64,000 nucleotides of DNA from Diabrotica undecimpunctata (taxonomy: Eukaryota; Arthropoda; Insecta; Coleoptera; Chrysomelidae). Numbering within the stretch: position 1 is the stretch's first letter; every line of letters begins with the position of its first letter. The translations under genes and the position numbers were made by a program. The notes beneath the pieces were generated by a model, which searched no databases, had not been told where the DNA came from, and saw only the letters and a program-made list of their open reading frames with translations. Positions 10,927 through 22,217 of the stretch are shown in pieces. Location: the NCBI RefSeq assembly GCF_040954645.1, contig NC_092809.1:130685914-130749913 (forward strand), given 5' to 3'.

Positions 10927-11202
10927 TATCAACAGATAACCATTAAACTAATTATTTTTCAAATAATTTTAATATTAAACCACTACTAGACAAAAAAATG
11001 TTTAAAATAGCATAAAAATTTAATGCAAGTAACGCACTTATTATTATTAACTTTACATGCTACAACTTAAATCTCAGTTGCCATGACAACGATATTATTG
11101 TTTGACATTATTTGTGTCATACAAATTTCAGTGCTAGCATAAATTTATGCATAATATTTGCAACAATATTTACTTCAAATTCTTTTAATAATATTTTGTG
11201 TC

Positions 11203-12276
11203 ATGGCTGCAAGCTTAAGTTTGAGAGAAAAAATTAAAATTATACGTCTTTTGGGAGATAACGATAGAAGTGCCAGGGAAGTTTGTACAATATTTAATGA
11301 CAGACATGTAGATCGTCCTAATATTAGCTGCGGTACAGTAAACAAAATAAATAGAATATTTAATGAATATGGTGCAGTATTAAAACTAATTTTAAAAAAT
11401 AACCCGTTACAAAGAAGAAGAGGAAATGATCAAATAATTTTAGATCATTTCAGAAATAACCCTAATGCCAGTTTAAGGAATGCCAGTTTATATTTGAATG
11501 TGCCTCGAGAGAGTATTCGGCGATGTCTTAAGGTAAATAATATTAAACCTTTCAAACCAAAATTCTTACACACATTACAAGAAGGCGACGAAGCAAAACG
11601 TTTAGAATATTGTTTATGGGCCCAAGGGGAATATTTAAACAATATAAATTTTCTAAAAAACGTGTTGTTTACCGACGAAGCCACTTTCACTACAAATGGA
11701 GTAGTATCATCACAGACCTGTCGCTATTGGACAGCAGATAATCCCCATTGGGTAATAAACTGTAAAAGCCAGTATTCTCATAAAATCAATGTCTGGTGTG
11801 GTATACTGAACGAGCGAGTTATTGGTCCTTTCTTTTTTGAAGAAAACTTGAACTCACAGAACTTTTTAGAATTTTTAAATACCGACTTGTGGGATGCTAT
11901 TCATGAGCTCCCAATTAATGAACGATTAAATTTGTATATCCAGTTAGATGGGTGTTCTGTTCATTACGCCAGAACCGTGAGGCAATGGCTAAATGAAAAT
12001 TTTCGGAACCGTTGGAGAGGCCGGGGTAGTCCGTTGATAGATTGGCCACCCAGGTCTCCAGATCTCACAATTTTAGACTTCTTTCTCTGGGGAGTTATCA
12101 AACAAAAAGTTTACCAAACCCGTGCAAGAGACGTAAACGAACTTCGTGCAAGAATTCGACAAGCATGTGCAGAAATTACTCCCCAACAACTAAGAAATGT
12201 AATTAGAAATATTCATAAACGCTACGACAAATGTATCCAATTAGATGGTGGATTGGTAGAGGCAACTAGGATTTAA
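11203..12276 (+). CDS. Mariner/IS630-like DDD transposase (DD41-42D type), open
   Basis: 357-aa transposase that would bind the TIRs and cut and rejoin DNA in the nucleus. I start it at MAASLSLREKIK (11203) because the upstream in-frame ATG at 11158 adds only a hydrophobic leader untypical of the family. The N-terminus (residues 5-60) reads as a helix-turn-helix (KIIRLLGDNDRSAREVCTIF), with a second HTH around residue 80-120 (LDHFRNNPNASLRNASLYLN). The catalytic residues are visible: LFTDEATF (first Asp), IQLDGCSVHYA (second Asp) and WPPRSPDLTILDFFLWG (third Asp). 42 residues separate the second and third Asp, not 34 as in classical mariner, placing it near DD41D families. No disruption is seen. 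Confidence 0.85.
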   Translation: MAASLSLREKIKIIRLLGDNDRSAREVCTIFNDRHVDRPNISCGTVNKINRIFNEYGAVLKLILKNNPLQRRRGNDQIILDHFRNNPNASLRNASLYLNVPRESIRRCLKVNNIKPFKPKFLHTLQEGDEAKRLEYCLWAQGEYLNNINFLKNVLFTDEATFTTNGVVSSQTCRYWTADNPHWVINCKSQYSHKINVWCGILNERVIGPFFFEENLNSQNFLEFLNTDLWDAIHELPINERLNLYIQLDGCSVHYARTVRQWLNENFRNRWRGRGSPLIDWPPRSPDLTILDFFLWGVIKQKVYQTRARDVNELRARIRQACAEITPQQLRNVIRNIHKRYDKCIQLDGGLVEATRI

Positions 12277-12332
12277 ACTAAATTTATATTTCCATGTTTC
12301 TGTTAATACAGAGTGTTTTTTTAACGTTAATT

Positions 12333-12662
12333 CAGAGTGTTTTTTTCTTAGTGAGTTTTAAAATTTCAAGTTGTCATAAGTTTGTTATTAATAAATATAT
12401 CTTATTGAATTTTTTGTCATATCTATTTGAAGCCACTCTAAATCCAGTGGCGTAGAAATTTTTTTAATAAAAAAATCGCTATTACAAATTCTACATTTTC
12501 GACGAAGAAAAAGTATCGTAGAATGCCCTGAAAATTTAACTAAATATTTTATATTTTGTCCCGCAATAGACCTTTTATTACATGACATTAAAAAAAAATT
12601 TGGTTAAAATCGGTTAACAACTTCAAATTTTATAGAGGTGTTTCCAATCTAAATGGGTCACA

Positions 12663-12665
<3 letters not shown>
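12333..12665 (-). repeat. Right TIR of mariner-type element
   Basis: Inverted copy of 10582-10926. A short duplicated motif (CAGAGTGTTTTTTT, also at about 12309) marks the inner edge. Confidence 0.8.
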
Positions 12666-12718
<53 letters not shown>

Positions 12719-12719
12719 T

Positions 12720-12767
<48 letters not shown>
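12666..12767. repeat. (TA)n microsatellite
   Basis: Interrupted (TA)n tract continuing the tract left of the mariner element, i.e. the pre-insertion target. Confidence 0.95.
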
Positions 12768-12770
<3 letters not shown>

Positions 12771-12779
12771 GGGAAGAGG

Positions 12780-13628
12780 TAAGAATAAGAGCTAGTGGAA
12801 TATTAGAAATATTTCAATATTTTATAGCTTGGTATATGGCATAAAGTTCTCCCGTGAAGATGGATTAGATGTTGGGGAAACTATAGCTAAGTCTACACCA
12901 TCATTATATTTAGATGCGTCTGATAGAAGTACTCTGTTTATCGAATTGAGTAAGAAGAGATACACATTCGGGAGCTTTTACTATCCAGGAGGAAGGATAG
13001 TTAAAGTTTGTTGGGAGAACGATTGGGAAACTAATGTCTAGAGTTGAGTGCTATCCTCACCCGGGGTAATAAGGTTTTACTGTGCGGGGTTTATTATCAT
13101 AAAAATGTTTTTATTTGCTGCGATGCAAGAGTAAGTGTGTGGAGTGTACGTCTATGTTGTACGGATGTTCTCTACATTCGCTTTTTATTGGAGACGTGCG
13201 AAAAGCACTAAGGGCAAGTCTAAGAGCATTGCAATTGAACTGCAGTCGATTTTTAATGTAATAAGAGAATTATAAAGAATAATATCAACGTGGAATAAAC
13301 TGTACCCAATCGCAGTTTGAAAGAGTTTTTAATAGATTAAGTCTTTTACTACAAGTTAGAGTGAGGTTATTGATGTGTTGTTTCCAGATAAGTTTTTGAT
13401 CGAACCACATACCTAGTAATTTTAATGATGGTTTGAATATAATTTTTTTATTTTAGAGGAGGAAATCGGGTATAGCTGCTAATGTTTTTTTTGGAAAATA
13501 TTATTCCAATGGTTTTTGAGACTAAGACTTCGAAACCAGTATTTAGAGACCATATTTCTAATTAAGGAATGTCTGTAGAATTGAGGACATACATGTGATG
13601 TTGGTTTTTTTTTATAAAGACTACTACA
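12780..13628 (-). pseudogene. Jockey-like LINE: RT C-terminus and RNase H remnant
   Basis: Minus-strand continuation of the LINE at 15513-16620, displaced by the RTE-like insertion. From 13628 downwards it reads VVVFI after the split YADD motif, then PSLKLLGMWFDQKLIWKQHI, SKRLNLLKTLSNCDWVQFIP, ALRLALSAFRTSPIKSEC, and finally an RNase H-like start (LSDASKYNDGVDLAIVSPTS) near 12950. Stops and frameshifts are frequent. An RNase H domain places it with jockey/I-group LINEs that carry one. The plus-strand ORF 12829-13041 is a shadow. Confidence 0.7.
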
Positions 13629-14575
13629 CCACTACTACAGGAACACGGGGAGAATATGTTACCCTCAGACAACAAGTTAAACAAAGAATAAAGCTCGAGA
13701 AAAACGAATACTGGGAGAGAATGTGCAGAGACATAGACAACACGATAGGGTATAACAGATCAACGGAAGCATGGAAAAAAATAAAAAACATCAGAAGTAA
13801 TAAACGAAGTAAAAATACCATACAGATAATTACATCAAAAGAGTGGACAAAGCATTACACAAAATTATTGCAGGAGAATAGGCCGGAGTATATCTCATAC
13901 GACCCTGTGACAATAATAACTGAGGAAGCAGAAATCACAGAGGAAGATATAAATAAAGCACTAAAGAAATCCAAAAACAATAAAGCACCAGGACCAGGGA
14001 ACATAAAAATGGAACTGCTGAAATATGGAGGCGCAAGGATAGTATGCTTTATACGAATGTTGTTCAATAAAATCGCAGCAGGAGAGAAGATTCCCGATGA
14101 GTGGAATTTATCATACATGTCTTCCATTTTCAAAAAAGGTGACAAAAGGTCACCAAATAACTACAGAGGGATCAGTGTAATGCCTTCAATAGCAAGATAC
14201 TTTTCATAAGTTATAAAAGAAAAACTAGAACAACACATGGACCATTATAGCGAAGAACAAGCCGGATTCCGAAAAGCCAGATCATGTTTAGATAATATAT
14301 TCATTATGAGACAGGTGATTGAAAAGAAGAAAGAAAAAAACATTGAAACACATATGACCTTTATCGACTTAGAGAAAGCATACGATAGCGTGCCCAGGAA
14401 ACAACTATGGGAAGCAATGAGAAGAATGCGCGTTAGAGAGAAATGGGTGAATATAACACAAAGACTGTATAAAGAAACACAAGTGCAAATAAAGTTAGGT
14501 AATGAAATAACAAAAACAATCACCAAAACAAAAGGCCTCAAACAGGGATGTGGTCTCTCACCTACACTTTTTAAC

Positions 14576-14655
<80 letters not shown>

Positions 14656-15512
14656 ATCAGGCTTTGAAAAGATGGTATAGAAAATGTGGAACAATGGGCA
14701 ACCAGTACAAGAGAATATATTACATTCACTACTTTTCGCAGATGATCAAGTCATTTTTGCAAAAGACAGGGAGGATATGGAATATATGATAAGGAAATTA
14801 AAGGAAGAATATGAACTTTGCGGACTCAAGATAAATATGTGCAAGACCGAATACTTATGTATTGGACCCGAGGTTGCAGATTTGAATTTAAGTTAGAAGA
14901 AGAGACTATTAAGAGTTGTAAAGCTTTTAAGTATTTAGGGTCAATGATTAGCCAAGATGGTACTTGTATGAAAGATATAGAAATGAAAATAGCACGGGGA
15001 AAATAAGCCACAAGAGCACTTCATGGAGTGATATGGAATAACACTCTAACCAAAGAAAACAAAAAGAGGATCTTTCAAAGCATAGTGATGAATATTACCC
15101 TATATCTAGCGGAAGTATGGCCAATGACAACAACAATACGAAATAAAATAAGAACAGTTGAACTGGACTTTATGAGAAGATGTCTACAAATCACAAGAGC
15201 GGATAGAATAAGAACGGAGGAAATATGGAACAGAATGGAAGTAAAATGCTCAATTACAAAAAAGGTGGAAAACAGAGCCCTACAGTGGTACGGGCATGTA
15301 CAAAGAATGCCAGAGCATAGGTGGTCGAAAAAAATATTAAACTGGGACCCGCCGGGAAGAAGACGGAGAGGAAGACCTACTACAAGATGGAAAACATACG
15401 TCGGAAATGCTATGATAGATAGAGACCTCAGAGAAGGTGACTGGGAGAATAGAGTGCTGTGGAGGACGAAAACGGCGAACTCATAATGGGAAAAGCCGAA
15501 GAAGAAGAAGAA
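13629..15512 (+). mobile_element. 5'-truncated RTE-like LINE inserted in jockey-like RT
   Basis: Reverse transcriptase of a non-LTR retrotransposon, truncated at its 5' end and lacking the endonuclease. In order: KKSKNNKAPGPGNIKMELL, NYRGISVMPSIARYFS followed by a stop at 14207, EEQAGFRKARSCLDNIF, TFIDLEKAYDSVPRKQLW (motif A), GLKQGCGLSPTLFNIC (motif B), a (TA)n tract at 14577-14653, HSLLFADDQVIFAKD (motif C) near 14735, and the C-terminal Cys/Trp-rich region WYGHVQRMPEHRW, then GRRRRGRPTTRWKTYVG, ending 15486. The 3' tail is (GAA)n. It is flanked by a 10-bp duplication GACTACTACA (13619-13628 and 15513-15522). Frame interruptions at 14207, in the TA tract, near 14896 and near 15006 make it inactive. 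Confidence 0.85.
14577..14653. repeat. (TA)n tract inside LINE RT
   Basis: Expanded TA array between RT motifs B and C. It replaces or separates the short linker to the FADD motif. Confidence 0.95.
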
Positions 15513-16620
15513 GACTACTACATCGTCAGCATATAATCGTGAACTTGTAATAGTTTGGGTATATCTTTTAATATGTCATTAATGGCAACTAAAAATAATG
15601 TGGGACTTATTACAGACTCCTGAGGAGTACCATTCTCCTCAACATGAATATTGAAAAAATTTACTTTTATTTGAAAAATTCTTCGTTTTAGAAAGTTTTG
15701 AATGTAAGCTAAAGTATGACCTTTAATATTTCAGAAGTGTAGTTTTTTAAAATAATATACCACCAACATGTATTTAATGGTTGTTTTAGGTCAAAAATTA
15801 TAGCAATGCATAATTGTTTAATTGCAAACACCTCAAGAATTTTGCTCTCTAGATCAAGGATATTGGCGAGGCAGAACGATTTTTTCGAAATCTATTTTGT
15901 GTCCTTATGAAAAGATTTGATTTTTCTAAAGTCCACAGTAGCCTAGAGTTTATTATTTTTTCCGACAAATTTCCCGTAGCACAGATGGCAGATGAGAGAT
16001 GTGTAAGACCGATTTCTCTCATCTGTGATCCAATCGACACGAGGTTTGTTGGGTTTTAAAATGGCAAATACTACGGATAATATTTTAAAGGAGAAGAAAG
16101 GTGGTTTAGAAATATTGCCGGAATGTCGTCTGGGCCAGCACTGGAGTTTTTAAGTGGTGAAGAATGAAGTTAACCTCTTGGTAAGTAATTGACTTTAGAT
16201 GGAATTTTCTTCAGGTTCCACCAGGAACAAGGTAGCTTTTTTCTTTCTCTGTCTTGATTTTTAGGAAAGAAGTATCATAGTTTTTACTTGATGAGTGATT
16301 TTCATAGAGAGCAGCTAGAGTATCCGCAATTTCTCGTGAAGAAGATGCAAGGCGGCCATTGACCTAACTTTTTTCCAATCTTCCGTCATCGGAGTGGAGC
16401 TGTTTATATTAGTAACATATTTTGACCATGAAGCTGTTTTGGATGTTTTTACTATGAGTTGGGCTTTAGCTTTTAATCTTTTGAAATTTTTTTGAATTGT
16501 TTATATTTATTTAACGCTGCTTTGCCCTCCTTTATTGCTTTTTCACAAACTTTATTCTACCAGGCGACTGGGGTACGATTTTTAATTTTTTTTGTCTTGC
16601 CGATGCCGAATATAGGTTGA
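15513..16620 (-). pseudogene. Jockey-like LINE RT, N-terminal part
   Basis: Minus strand. From about 16620 down are linker sequence between endonuclease and RT, then HSSPLKNSSAGPDDIPAIFL (RT entry, about 16130), SFRKNRF-like sequence (about 15990), and NGTPQESVISPTLFLVAIND with LKDIPKLLQVHDYADDVV (motifs B and C, about 15640-15515). The next codons are found 1.9 kb away at 13628 because of the RTE-like insertion. Several stops and frameshifts are present. No endonuclease domain was recognised upstream. Confidence 0.7.
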
Positions 16621-17692
16621 TTTCTCTTAAAATGCATTTTTGCACGTTGAAAGTTGCATGAAACTGAATAGCTCATGAATGTAAAGTCCTGATAGGACTA
16701 TGACATGGGACAGGCGGCACAAGGTCTCATGGCAGAAATAGAGGATAAACACTTTAGAATAGGTTATCATCATACTGTATTACTGAAAGTAATATTAATA
16801 AAGATATATTAATTATGTAATAAACAGTCCGTATTAAACGTTATTACAGAAAGGATAAATGTACCAAAATGTCGGGGTAAAATGATCCGTAGCATTAAAA
16901 TATGTAGCATATTTATGATAAATAAACTGCGCAATCAACACATCTACCCAAAAAACTGTAAAGGTGACATCGCAACAACACCATTCAATGGAAATCGTGG
17001 TTTTTAACAAACCATCTTAGCAACTTTCGGCAACCGAATATTCCAGCGCTGATTTATTTTGCGTTCCTCTTTCGGCGTTCTCGTTTTGGCTCATTTCTGC
17101 AGACAGTCCTACAACTGTAGACAGTCCTACGAAACCACAGCTTTAGATGACAATATTTCAGTTTTTGGTATTTATCATGCGCAGACTTTGGTATGTGAAC
17201 TGTTAAAAGCGTAATCAATAATTTTGGATATTATTTATAAAATATCCGAAAATAAAATATTTTTTAATGTTTTAACTTAAATAAAATACTTAGCTAAAGC
17301 ATCAACGTCATACTTTGCTGTAATGAATGGCATTATTCATTCGACATCTCTTGTTCTGTATAATCCATTCGGATTTTTTTTAATGCAAATACTATTTATT
17401 GTCAATGTACGTAATTGTCCATCCTTAATTAATAATCAGTTAGACAATGGGCATCAATGTATTCATGTATCTGTATTAGTGGGTACTTCCCAAAAATTAT
17501 CATTAAAACTCATTGATCGTGACGTCAATAATGTTCTTTTTATGGAGTTTCATTAATTACTTATTTGTATCTATTTTTAAATCGAAACAATAGCTAGATT
17601 TCAATTATGTTTAAGAATAAAAGTCAAATAAAAAATATGATGTAGATTTACCAAGATTTTTTTAAGATGTATTCGAACGTAAAATATCATAT
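16621..17692. other. No recognisable gene
   Basis: AT-rich. It contains a short direct repeat of GTAGACAGTCCTAC-like sequence at about 17098-17132. The small ORF at 17323-17556 has no family resemblance and unconvincing composition. Confidence 0.5.
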
Positions 17693-18115
17693 TGTTACGT
17701 AAAACAATATGAGTCATATTAAAAAAACATGTAAACATCTTGTTTATTCAATTTTGTTGTAGATTTTACGAGAGCCTTCGATTAGCCGGCAGAAATTTAC
17801 CTGAAATGATGAGTCATGGGCCACGACCAGTTGAAAAACTAGTTTTAGCTGTTGACCTGCTTCTAATTTATTCGATGGCGTTCCCGTTATGTTCGAGGGA
17901 ATTCCGGAACTAACGCAGGTTTATATAAAGGAAAAATCTTATATGGAGAGGACAGTTAATAAAGAAGATTCGCGCCCGCGATATTTATTGTTACGCTCGC
18001 ATTTAAATAAATTATGTATTTTTAGTGATAAATAAATTAATATAAGTTATTGTGCTTTTTAATAAATTTAGATAAGAACCTTTTGATAAAGACATTATAA
18101 ATTAAAGACATAACA
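17693..18115 (+). mobile_element. Possible solo LTR (gypsy type)
   Basis: 423 bp with TGTTACG at the left and CATAACA at the right (inverted TGTTA/TAACA ends), a TATA-like TTTATATAAAGG near 17918 and AATAAA signals downstream, as expected for LTR promoter and polyadenylation regions. No clean 4-5-bp target duplication and no internal domain on either side. Polarity is inferred from the TATA to AATAAA order. Confidence 0.5.
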
Positions 18116-18563
18116 ATTAATAAATTCACAACAATATTTTCAACACTAACATTTCATAGCTTTTTCTCCGCATACGAAAGACCTTATTTCGTCTTCTATT
18201 TTGTTGTGAAACTTCTACTAAAGTATTTGAGATATATTTAGTGATATGTATAAAGAACACAAAACAAACACAGACAATGGGTGGAATGCATAAAACGTAG
18301 TAGAAGCTATTGCTTCAGCAAATAGTATCTAGTTTGTAGAATTTTCTTTTACATAAAAGGAGGTGCCATTTTGAAAAGACCGTACTACACAACCGAAGTA
18401 TTTGCTACTGACCTGAAGAATCTACTACTAAACGTAGCACCAGCCGTACATAGTGCCCTTGTGCGCATCACACCAATCGTATTAGAACTATTTTTCATAT
18501 GGTTTTCCACATGCTTGTGTTTTGTGAATAATTATTATTAGAATAAGTGAGTAATCAGTAAAA
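18116..18563. other. Upstream region of Harbinger-like gene; no other gene
   Basis: Contains no ORF of note. It probably includes the 5' end of the PIF/Harbinger element, but I could not find a TIR pair. Confidence 0.4.
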
Positions 18564-18851
18564 ATGAGTGGTTCAGATTTCGAAGCGACAAAAGAGTTAG
18601 ACGAGAACAAAAATAAACAAGTATTATTTGTTAATCTTCTTGAAAATTATCAAATTTTATTTGATAAAAGAATGATCCCAAAAATTAAACATGAAAAGGA
18701 AGCTGCATTGAATAAATTAACTGCTGCCTTTAATGAAATTATCGAAAAAAACCTGGATTCAAAACAAATTATGAAGAAATTCAACAACATGAAAACAAAG
18801 GCTAAAAGAATTGTTGACGTAAAAAAAAGACGTACAAAAAAATCGTACTAA
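18564..18851 (+). pseudogene. PIF/Harbinger regulatory (Myb/SANT-like) protein remnant
   Basis: 95-aa ORF with QVLFVNLLENYQILFDKRMI, AALNKLTAAFNEIIEKN, then KQIMKKFNNMKTKAKRIVDV. This matches the trihelix/Myb-like DNA-binding protein that accompanies Harbinger transposases and helps recruit them to the TIRs. Downstream frames continue the homology (SYGTGENPVFHRVPGACQAG near 18890, then AEAQISCARAQ-like sequence to about 19200) but with stops, so the ORF is truncated. The matching transposase C-terminus lies convergently at 19440-19640. Confidence 0.6.
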
Positions 18852-19439
18852 CTGACTGACAAAGAAAATTCTATTAGTTATGGAACTGGAGAAAATCCAG
18901 TCTTCCACAGGGTACCAGGTGCTTGTCAGGCCGGTGTAACAGAGGAGATTGGGGTTTAATCACAAAAAAATAATGATGAAAACGTTCTTTTTAGCTCCAA
19001 TTCTGGTTGCCAAAAACTAAACAGGCAGAGCTCCCAAATATCATAGTGCGAAGGAGGAGTCGCTGATTGAACTACAGAAGACCTGCTTACGAAAACAAAT
19101 TGAAGCAGCCGAAGCTCAAATTTCTTGTGCTAGAGCTCAACAGTCTTCGGCAGAAGCTCAGGAACCAGCCGCGAATGCATTGATAAAGTTTGCTAAAGCT
19201 GGTGAGCAATTAGTCAACCATATAATTCAGTGTGTATATAATGTGATATGGTACAGTGACAAAATTTGTATGTAGATATGTATTTTTATAAAAACAAAGT
19301 TATAAGGTAAATATTAAATAAATATTTTATTATGTTGTATTTTGTTTAATATTAATAGAATAAAAATCAAAATATTCGTTACGAATTTTTATTAGACCCT
19401 ATACATATGGTAATAATAAATGTGTTAGTTGGCATTACG

Positions 19440-19640
19440 AAATAGAGCCGCCGCAACCTCATTTCTACGTTGTGTGCCTGGATTTCGAGTTTGTGCTTGA
19501 TTTCCTTCAGGTATCACTTCATTGGCATTTTGCACTACATTTTGAACTGGATCAAAATCATGGTACGTATCCTGCAGATGTTTAGATATGTTGTGAAGTA
19601 CAAATGCACTTACAATATGTTTTCAGTTTTTAGGCGAAAA
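19440..19640 (-). pseudogene. PIF/Harbinger transposase C-terminal fragment
   Basis: Minus-strand reading gives IVSAFVLHNISKHLQDTYHD, then GNQAQTRNPGTQRRNEVAAA. The VLHN signature followed by a polar tail is typical of the end of Harbinger DDE_Tnp_4 transposases. The catalytic part is absent. With the gene at 18564 it forms the convergent pair usual for these elements. Confidence 0.65.
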
Positions 19641-19904
19641 GTATACTGTAACATTGGAAAAGGACGCAATTTTATTTTTTTGTTGTCTATGGGGGGTTAA
19701 TGTAAGCTTAAGTTAAATTTTGTGGAGTCGCCATTATTGTCTCCCGTCCACTATCTTGGAAAAAGGCAGCTTTTTCCTTGAAACTAGCAGCCCTACAAAA
19801 AATTTTGTTAGACATTATTTGCAGAAAAATAAAAAAAGTAATCAGAAAAGAAAATCAGAAGAATTTACCACAAATTTGTTTAACTTCAATAATTTTTCTG
19901 GAAA

Positions 19905-20610
19905 TTTGACGGATATCAACCAGTAGAACAAGCCGGATTTAGAAAAGGGTACAGCACCTGTGACCATCTATATACTTTGAAAATTCTAATAGAAAAGACT
20001 AACGAATACAATCTCCCATTATGTCTGGCTTTTATAGATTATGATAAAGCTTTTGATAGCGTAGAACTGTGGGCAATAGAAGAAGCATTAGTCAACAACC
20101 GGATCGACTCCAGGTACAGAATATTAATACATAATATTTACGAATAAGCTGAAATGATAGTGACGTTGGGTAATGGAATCGAAACAAGAACAGTAAAAAT
20201 CAACCGAGTAAGATAAGGAGACACAATATCTCCAAAATTATTTACAGCTGCCCTAGAAGATATCTTTAAGTCAATAAACTGGGAAAATAAGGGAATCCCT
20301 ATTAACGGAAGATACTTGAACCATCTTAGATATGCAGATGATGTAGTACTAATAGCCGACACGTGGAATGCACTGAATACGATGATTGAGGAGCTACACA
20401 GGATCCCTAAAAAAAGGACTGAAAATGAATTTCAGCAAAACTATACTAATGTCAAACAAAGATGACAAACCTATGATAAACATCGAAGGGACAGAGATAG
20501 AACACGTAGATGAATATACATATCTGGGTCAAAATGTCAAGGTAAGCAAAGAAAATCAGACTACCGAAATAAGCAAATGTGTAAAAATGGAATAAATATA
20601 GTAATAATAA
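19905..20610 (+). pseudogene. RTE-like LINE reverse transcriptase fragment
   Basis: In order: EQAGFRKGYSTCDHLYTLKI, CLAFIDYDKAFDSVELWAIE (motif A), a stop near 20145, LGNGIETRTVKINRVR followed by a stop, GDTISPKLFTAALEDIF (motif B), and YLNHLRYADDVVLIAD (motif C, about 20330). After a frameshift comes EHVDEYTYLGQNV. Truncated at both ends. Confidence 0.75.
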
Positions 20611-20825
20611 CAGTGACATTTAGATTCAGATAAGAGCCCTCAGTCTCCCTGCAGGTCAGCTTGAAGGTATTCTTTCACTATGTACGGTTCAAAGTGTATG
20701 AGCAACTGTTGAACAGACTTTCTATATTTATTTATGTCAGTTTTTTATATTTTGATGCTGTAAGGCAGTTTATTAAAGAATTTAATACAGGCATATTCTG
20801 TGGTTTTCTCAGATGCTGTTAGTCT

Positions 20826-21081
20826 TCTTCTGAATAATTCTAATGAGCTACTACCGAAGCACTCTCTCAAATTTCTTAGCCAGGATATTTTGCGTCAGCC
20901 TGGGTTTCTCTTCCCTTGTATCTTTCCTTGCATAATTAACCTAAGTAATACGTACTTCTCGCCCCTCATTATATGATCCAGATATTGAATCTTTTTAATT
21001 TTAACAGTTTCTATGACTTCACATTCTTTCTTCATTCTTTGTAACACCTCTATATTAGTTACTTTTTTAGTCCACGATATT
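20826..21081 (-). mobile_element. RTE-like LINE tail inserted in CR1-like LINE
   Basis: Reverse complement of the region found on the plus strand at about 30700-30960 (RISWTEKVTNIEVLQRMKKE, IQYLGHIMRGEKYVLLRLII). It ends in a short GAA-type tail and is flanked by an exact 10-bp duplication CTGTTAGTCT (20816-20825 and 21082-21091). Confidence 0.8.
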
Positions 21082-21436
21082 CTGTTAGTCTATGTATTGG
21101 TATATTATAGTTTATGAGATTGTTTCGTGTATTAGTATTATGGTTTGTTATATGTTTCAAGAATTTAAGTCTATTTTTAAAAATGAAAAGTAAGCATTCA
21201 TATACATTGTTAGTATGTTTATCTTTTTGAAATTACTACTAAATGAATCCCTATATTTCAAGTTAAGTAGAGTTCTGATTGCTCTTTTTTGCAATATAAA
21301 AACCTGTTCAGCGTTACCACCAAAAAACGATGGGTTCTACGTTTGGCTACTTGCCACTCATTATTTTTATTAGGTGTGCGCACCTGATCCCCTAATTATT
21401 GGATATCTTGCATGTGCCTGTAACACTTCACTGTTT

Positions 21437-21609
21437 CAGTGGCGCACCCAGGGGGGGGGGGGTGTTGGTGGTTAAAACCCCCCCAGGACCCTATTCCGAC
21501 ACTGTTACTCACACATTTTAAGGACTCAAAATGAAGGTAACATCATAAAAAAAATTTCGGTGACCAACCAAACCCCCCCTCCCAGAGGCAAATTCTAGGT
21601 GCGCTACTG
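21437..21609. mobile_element. hAT-type MITE with poly-G core
   Basis: 173 bp with CAGTGGCGCACC at the left and GGTGCGCTACTG at the right, flanked by a perfect 8-bp duplication CACTGTTT (21429-21436, 21610-21617). 8-bp duplications and CAGTGGCG-type ends are hAT hallmarks. It contains G13 and C-rich runs. Confidence 0.8.
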
Positions 21610-21620
21610 CACTGTTTACT

Positions 21621-22217
21621 TCTTGCTGAGTGAAAACTTTATTTTGAGGGTTATGTTTATGTACTTTATGAGAAGAAGAGGAAAAGGAAGACGAGTATGG
21701 TAAGGTTTTAGGTTGTTGTACTAACTTAGCTTTGTAACTATCATTTGCCTCTATATTATCTGTAGCATTTACAACAGTTAAAGACTCTTGAGTTTGCACT
21801 TACGATTCTGGCCATCGTGGCAGTATTCACTCCTTTGTTTACAGTTTCATTTTTTTCCACAGTTTTAATCTTGTCTAGCAATAATTGATTATTTATGTGT
21901 AACACATTATTTTTGTCTCTTACTTCACCTAACAATTCCTTTAAATACTTGATTTCCAATTCTAGTGATTCAATTTTTTTATCGGCATTTCGTGGTAAAC
22001 TAACCTCACTTTTACAGCAAATGATTTTATTTCCATTTTCTACGAAAATTTTGCCTTTTGCCCGTTCAGCACAACTTTTATGATAAATAGAAAAACATAT
22101 TGTACAGACATATACTGCACACGATTTGTTACAGCAAATCATTACTACATTTTGACGAACCGTCATTATCGGCCGCCATATTGTTCGCCGCCATATTATA
22201 TAAGAGATTGTTATCAA
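21621..22217 (-). pseudogene. LINE ORF1-like protein with PHD-type zinc finger
   Basis: The minus frame from 22217 gives a Cys/His cluster (MICCNKSCAVYVCTICFSIY, then HKSCAERA...), fitting a PHD/RING-like finger. It is followed by a coiled coil (IESLELEIKYLKELLGEVRD, then NNQLLLDKIKTVEKNE). A frameshift near 21790 leads into a Ser-rich tail ended by the MITE. Zinc finger plus coiled coil is a common layout of CR1-group ORF1 proteins, which act as RNA-binding chaperones. Interpretation by analogy. Confidence 0.55.

Larger units (their letters stand above)
10582..12665 (+). mobile_element. Mariner-type transposon with about 340-bp TIRs, possibly intact
   Basis: A 2,084-bp element starting CAGTGTGACCCATTTAGATT and ending with its reverse complement, flanked by TA on both sides inside a TA microsatellite, as expected for TA-targeting IS630/Tc1/mariner elements. 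The TIRs are long (left 10582-10926, right 12333-12665) and closely similar, with a small deletion in the right copy near its inner end. The single gene (11203-12276) has no stop or frameshift. Close TIR identity plus an open gene suggests recent activity. Confidence 0.85.

Noticed and set aside
12829..13041. 70-aa plus-strand ORF
   Set aside because: The minus strand carries an RNase H-like LINE frame over the same bases, which explains the open frame.
17323..17556. 77-aa ORF
   Set aside because: No motif, no context and unconvincing composition.
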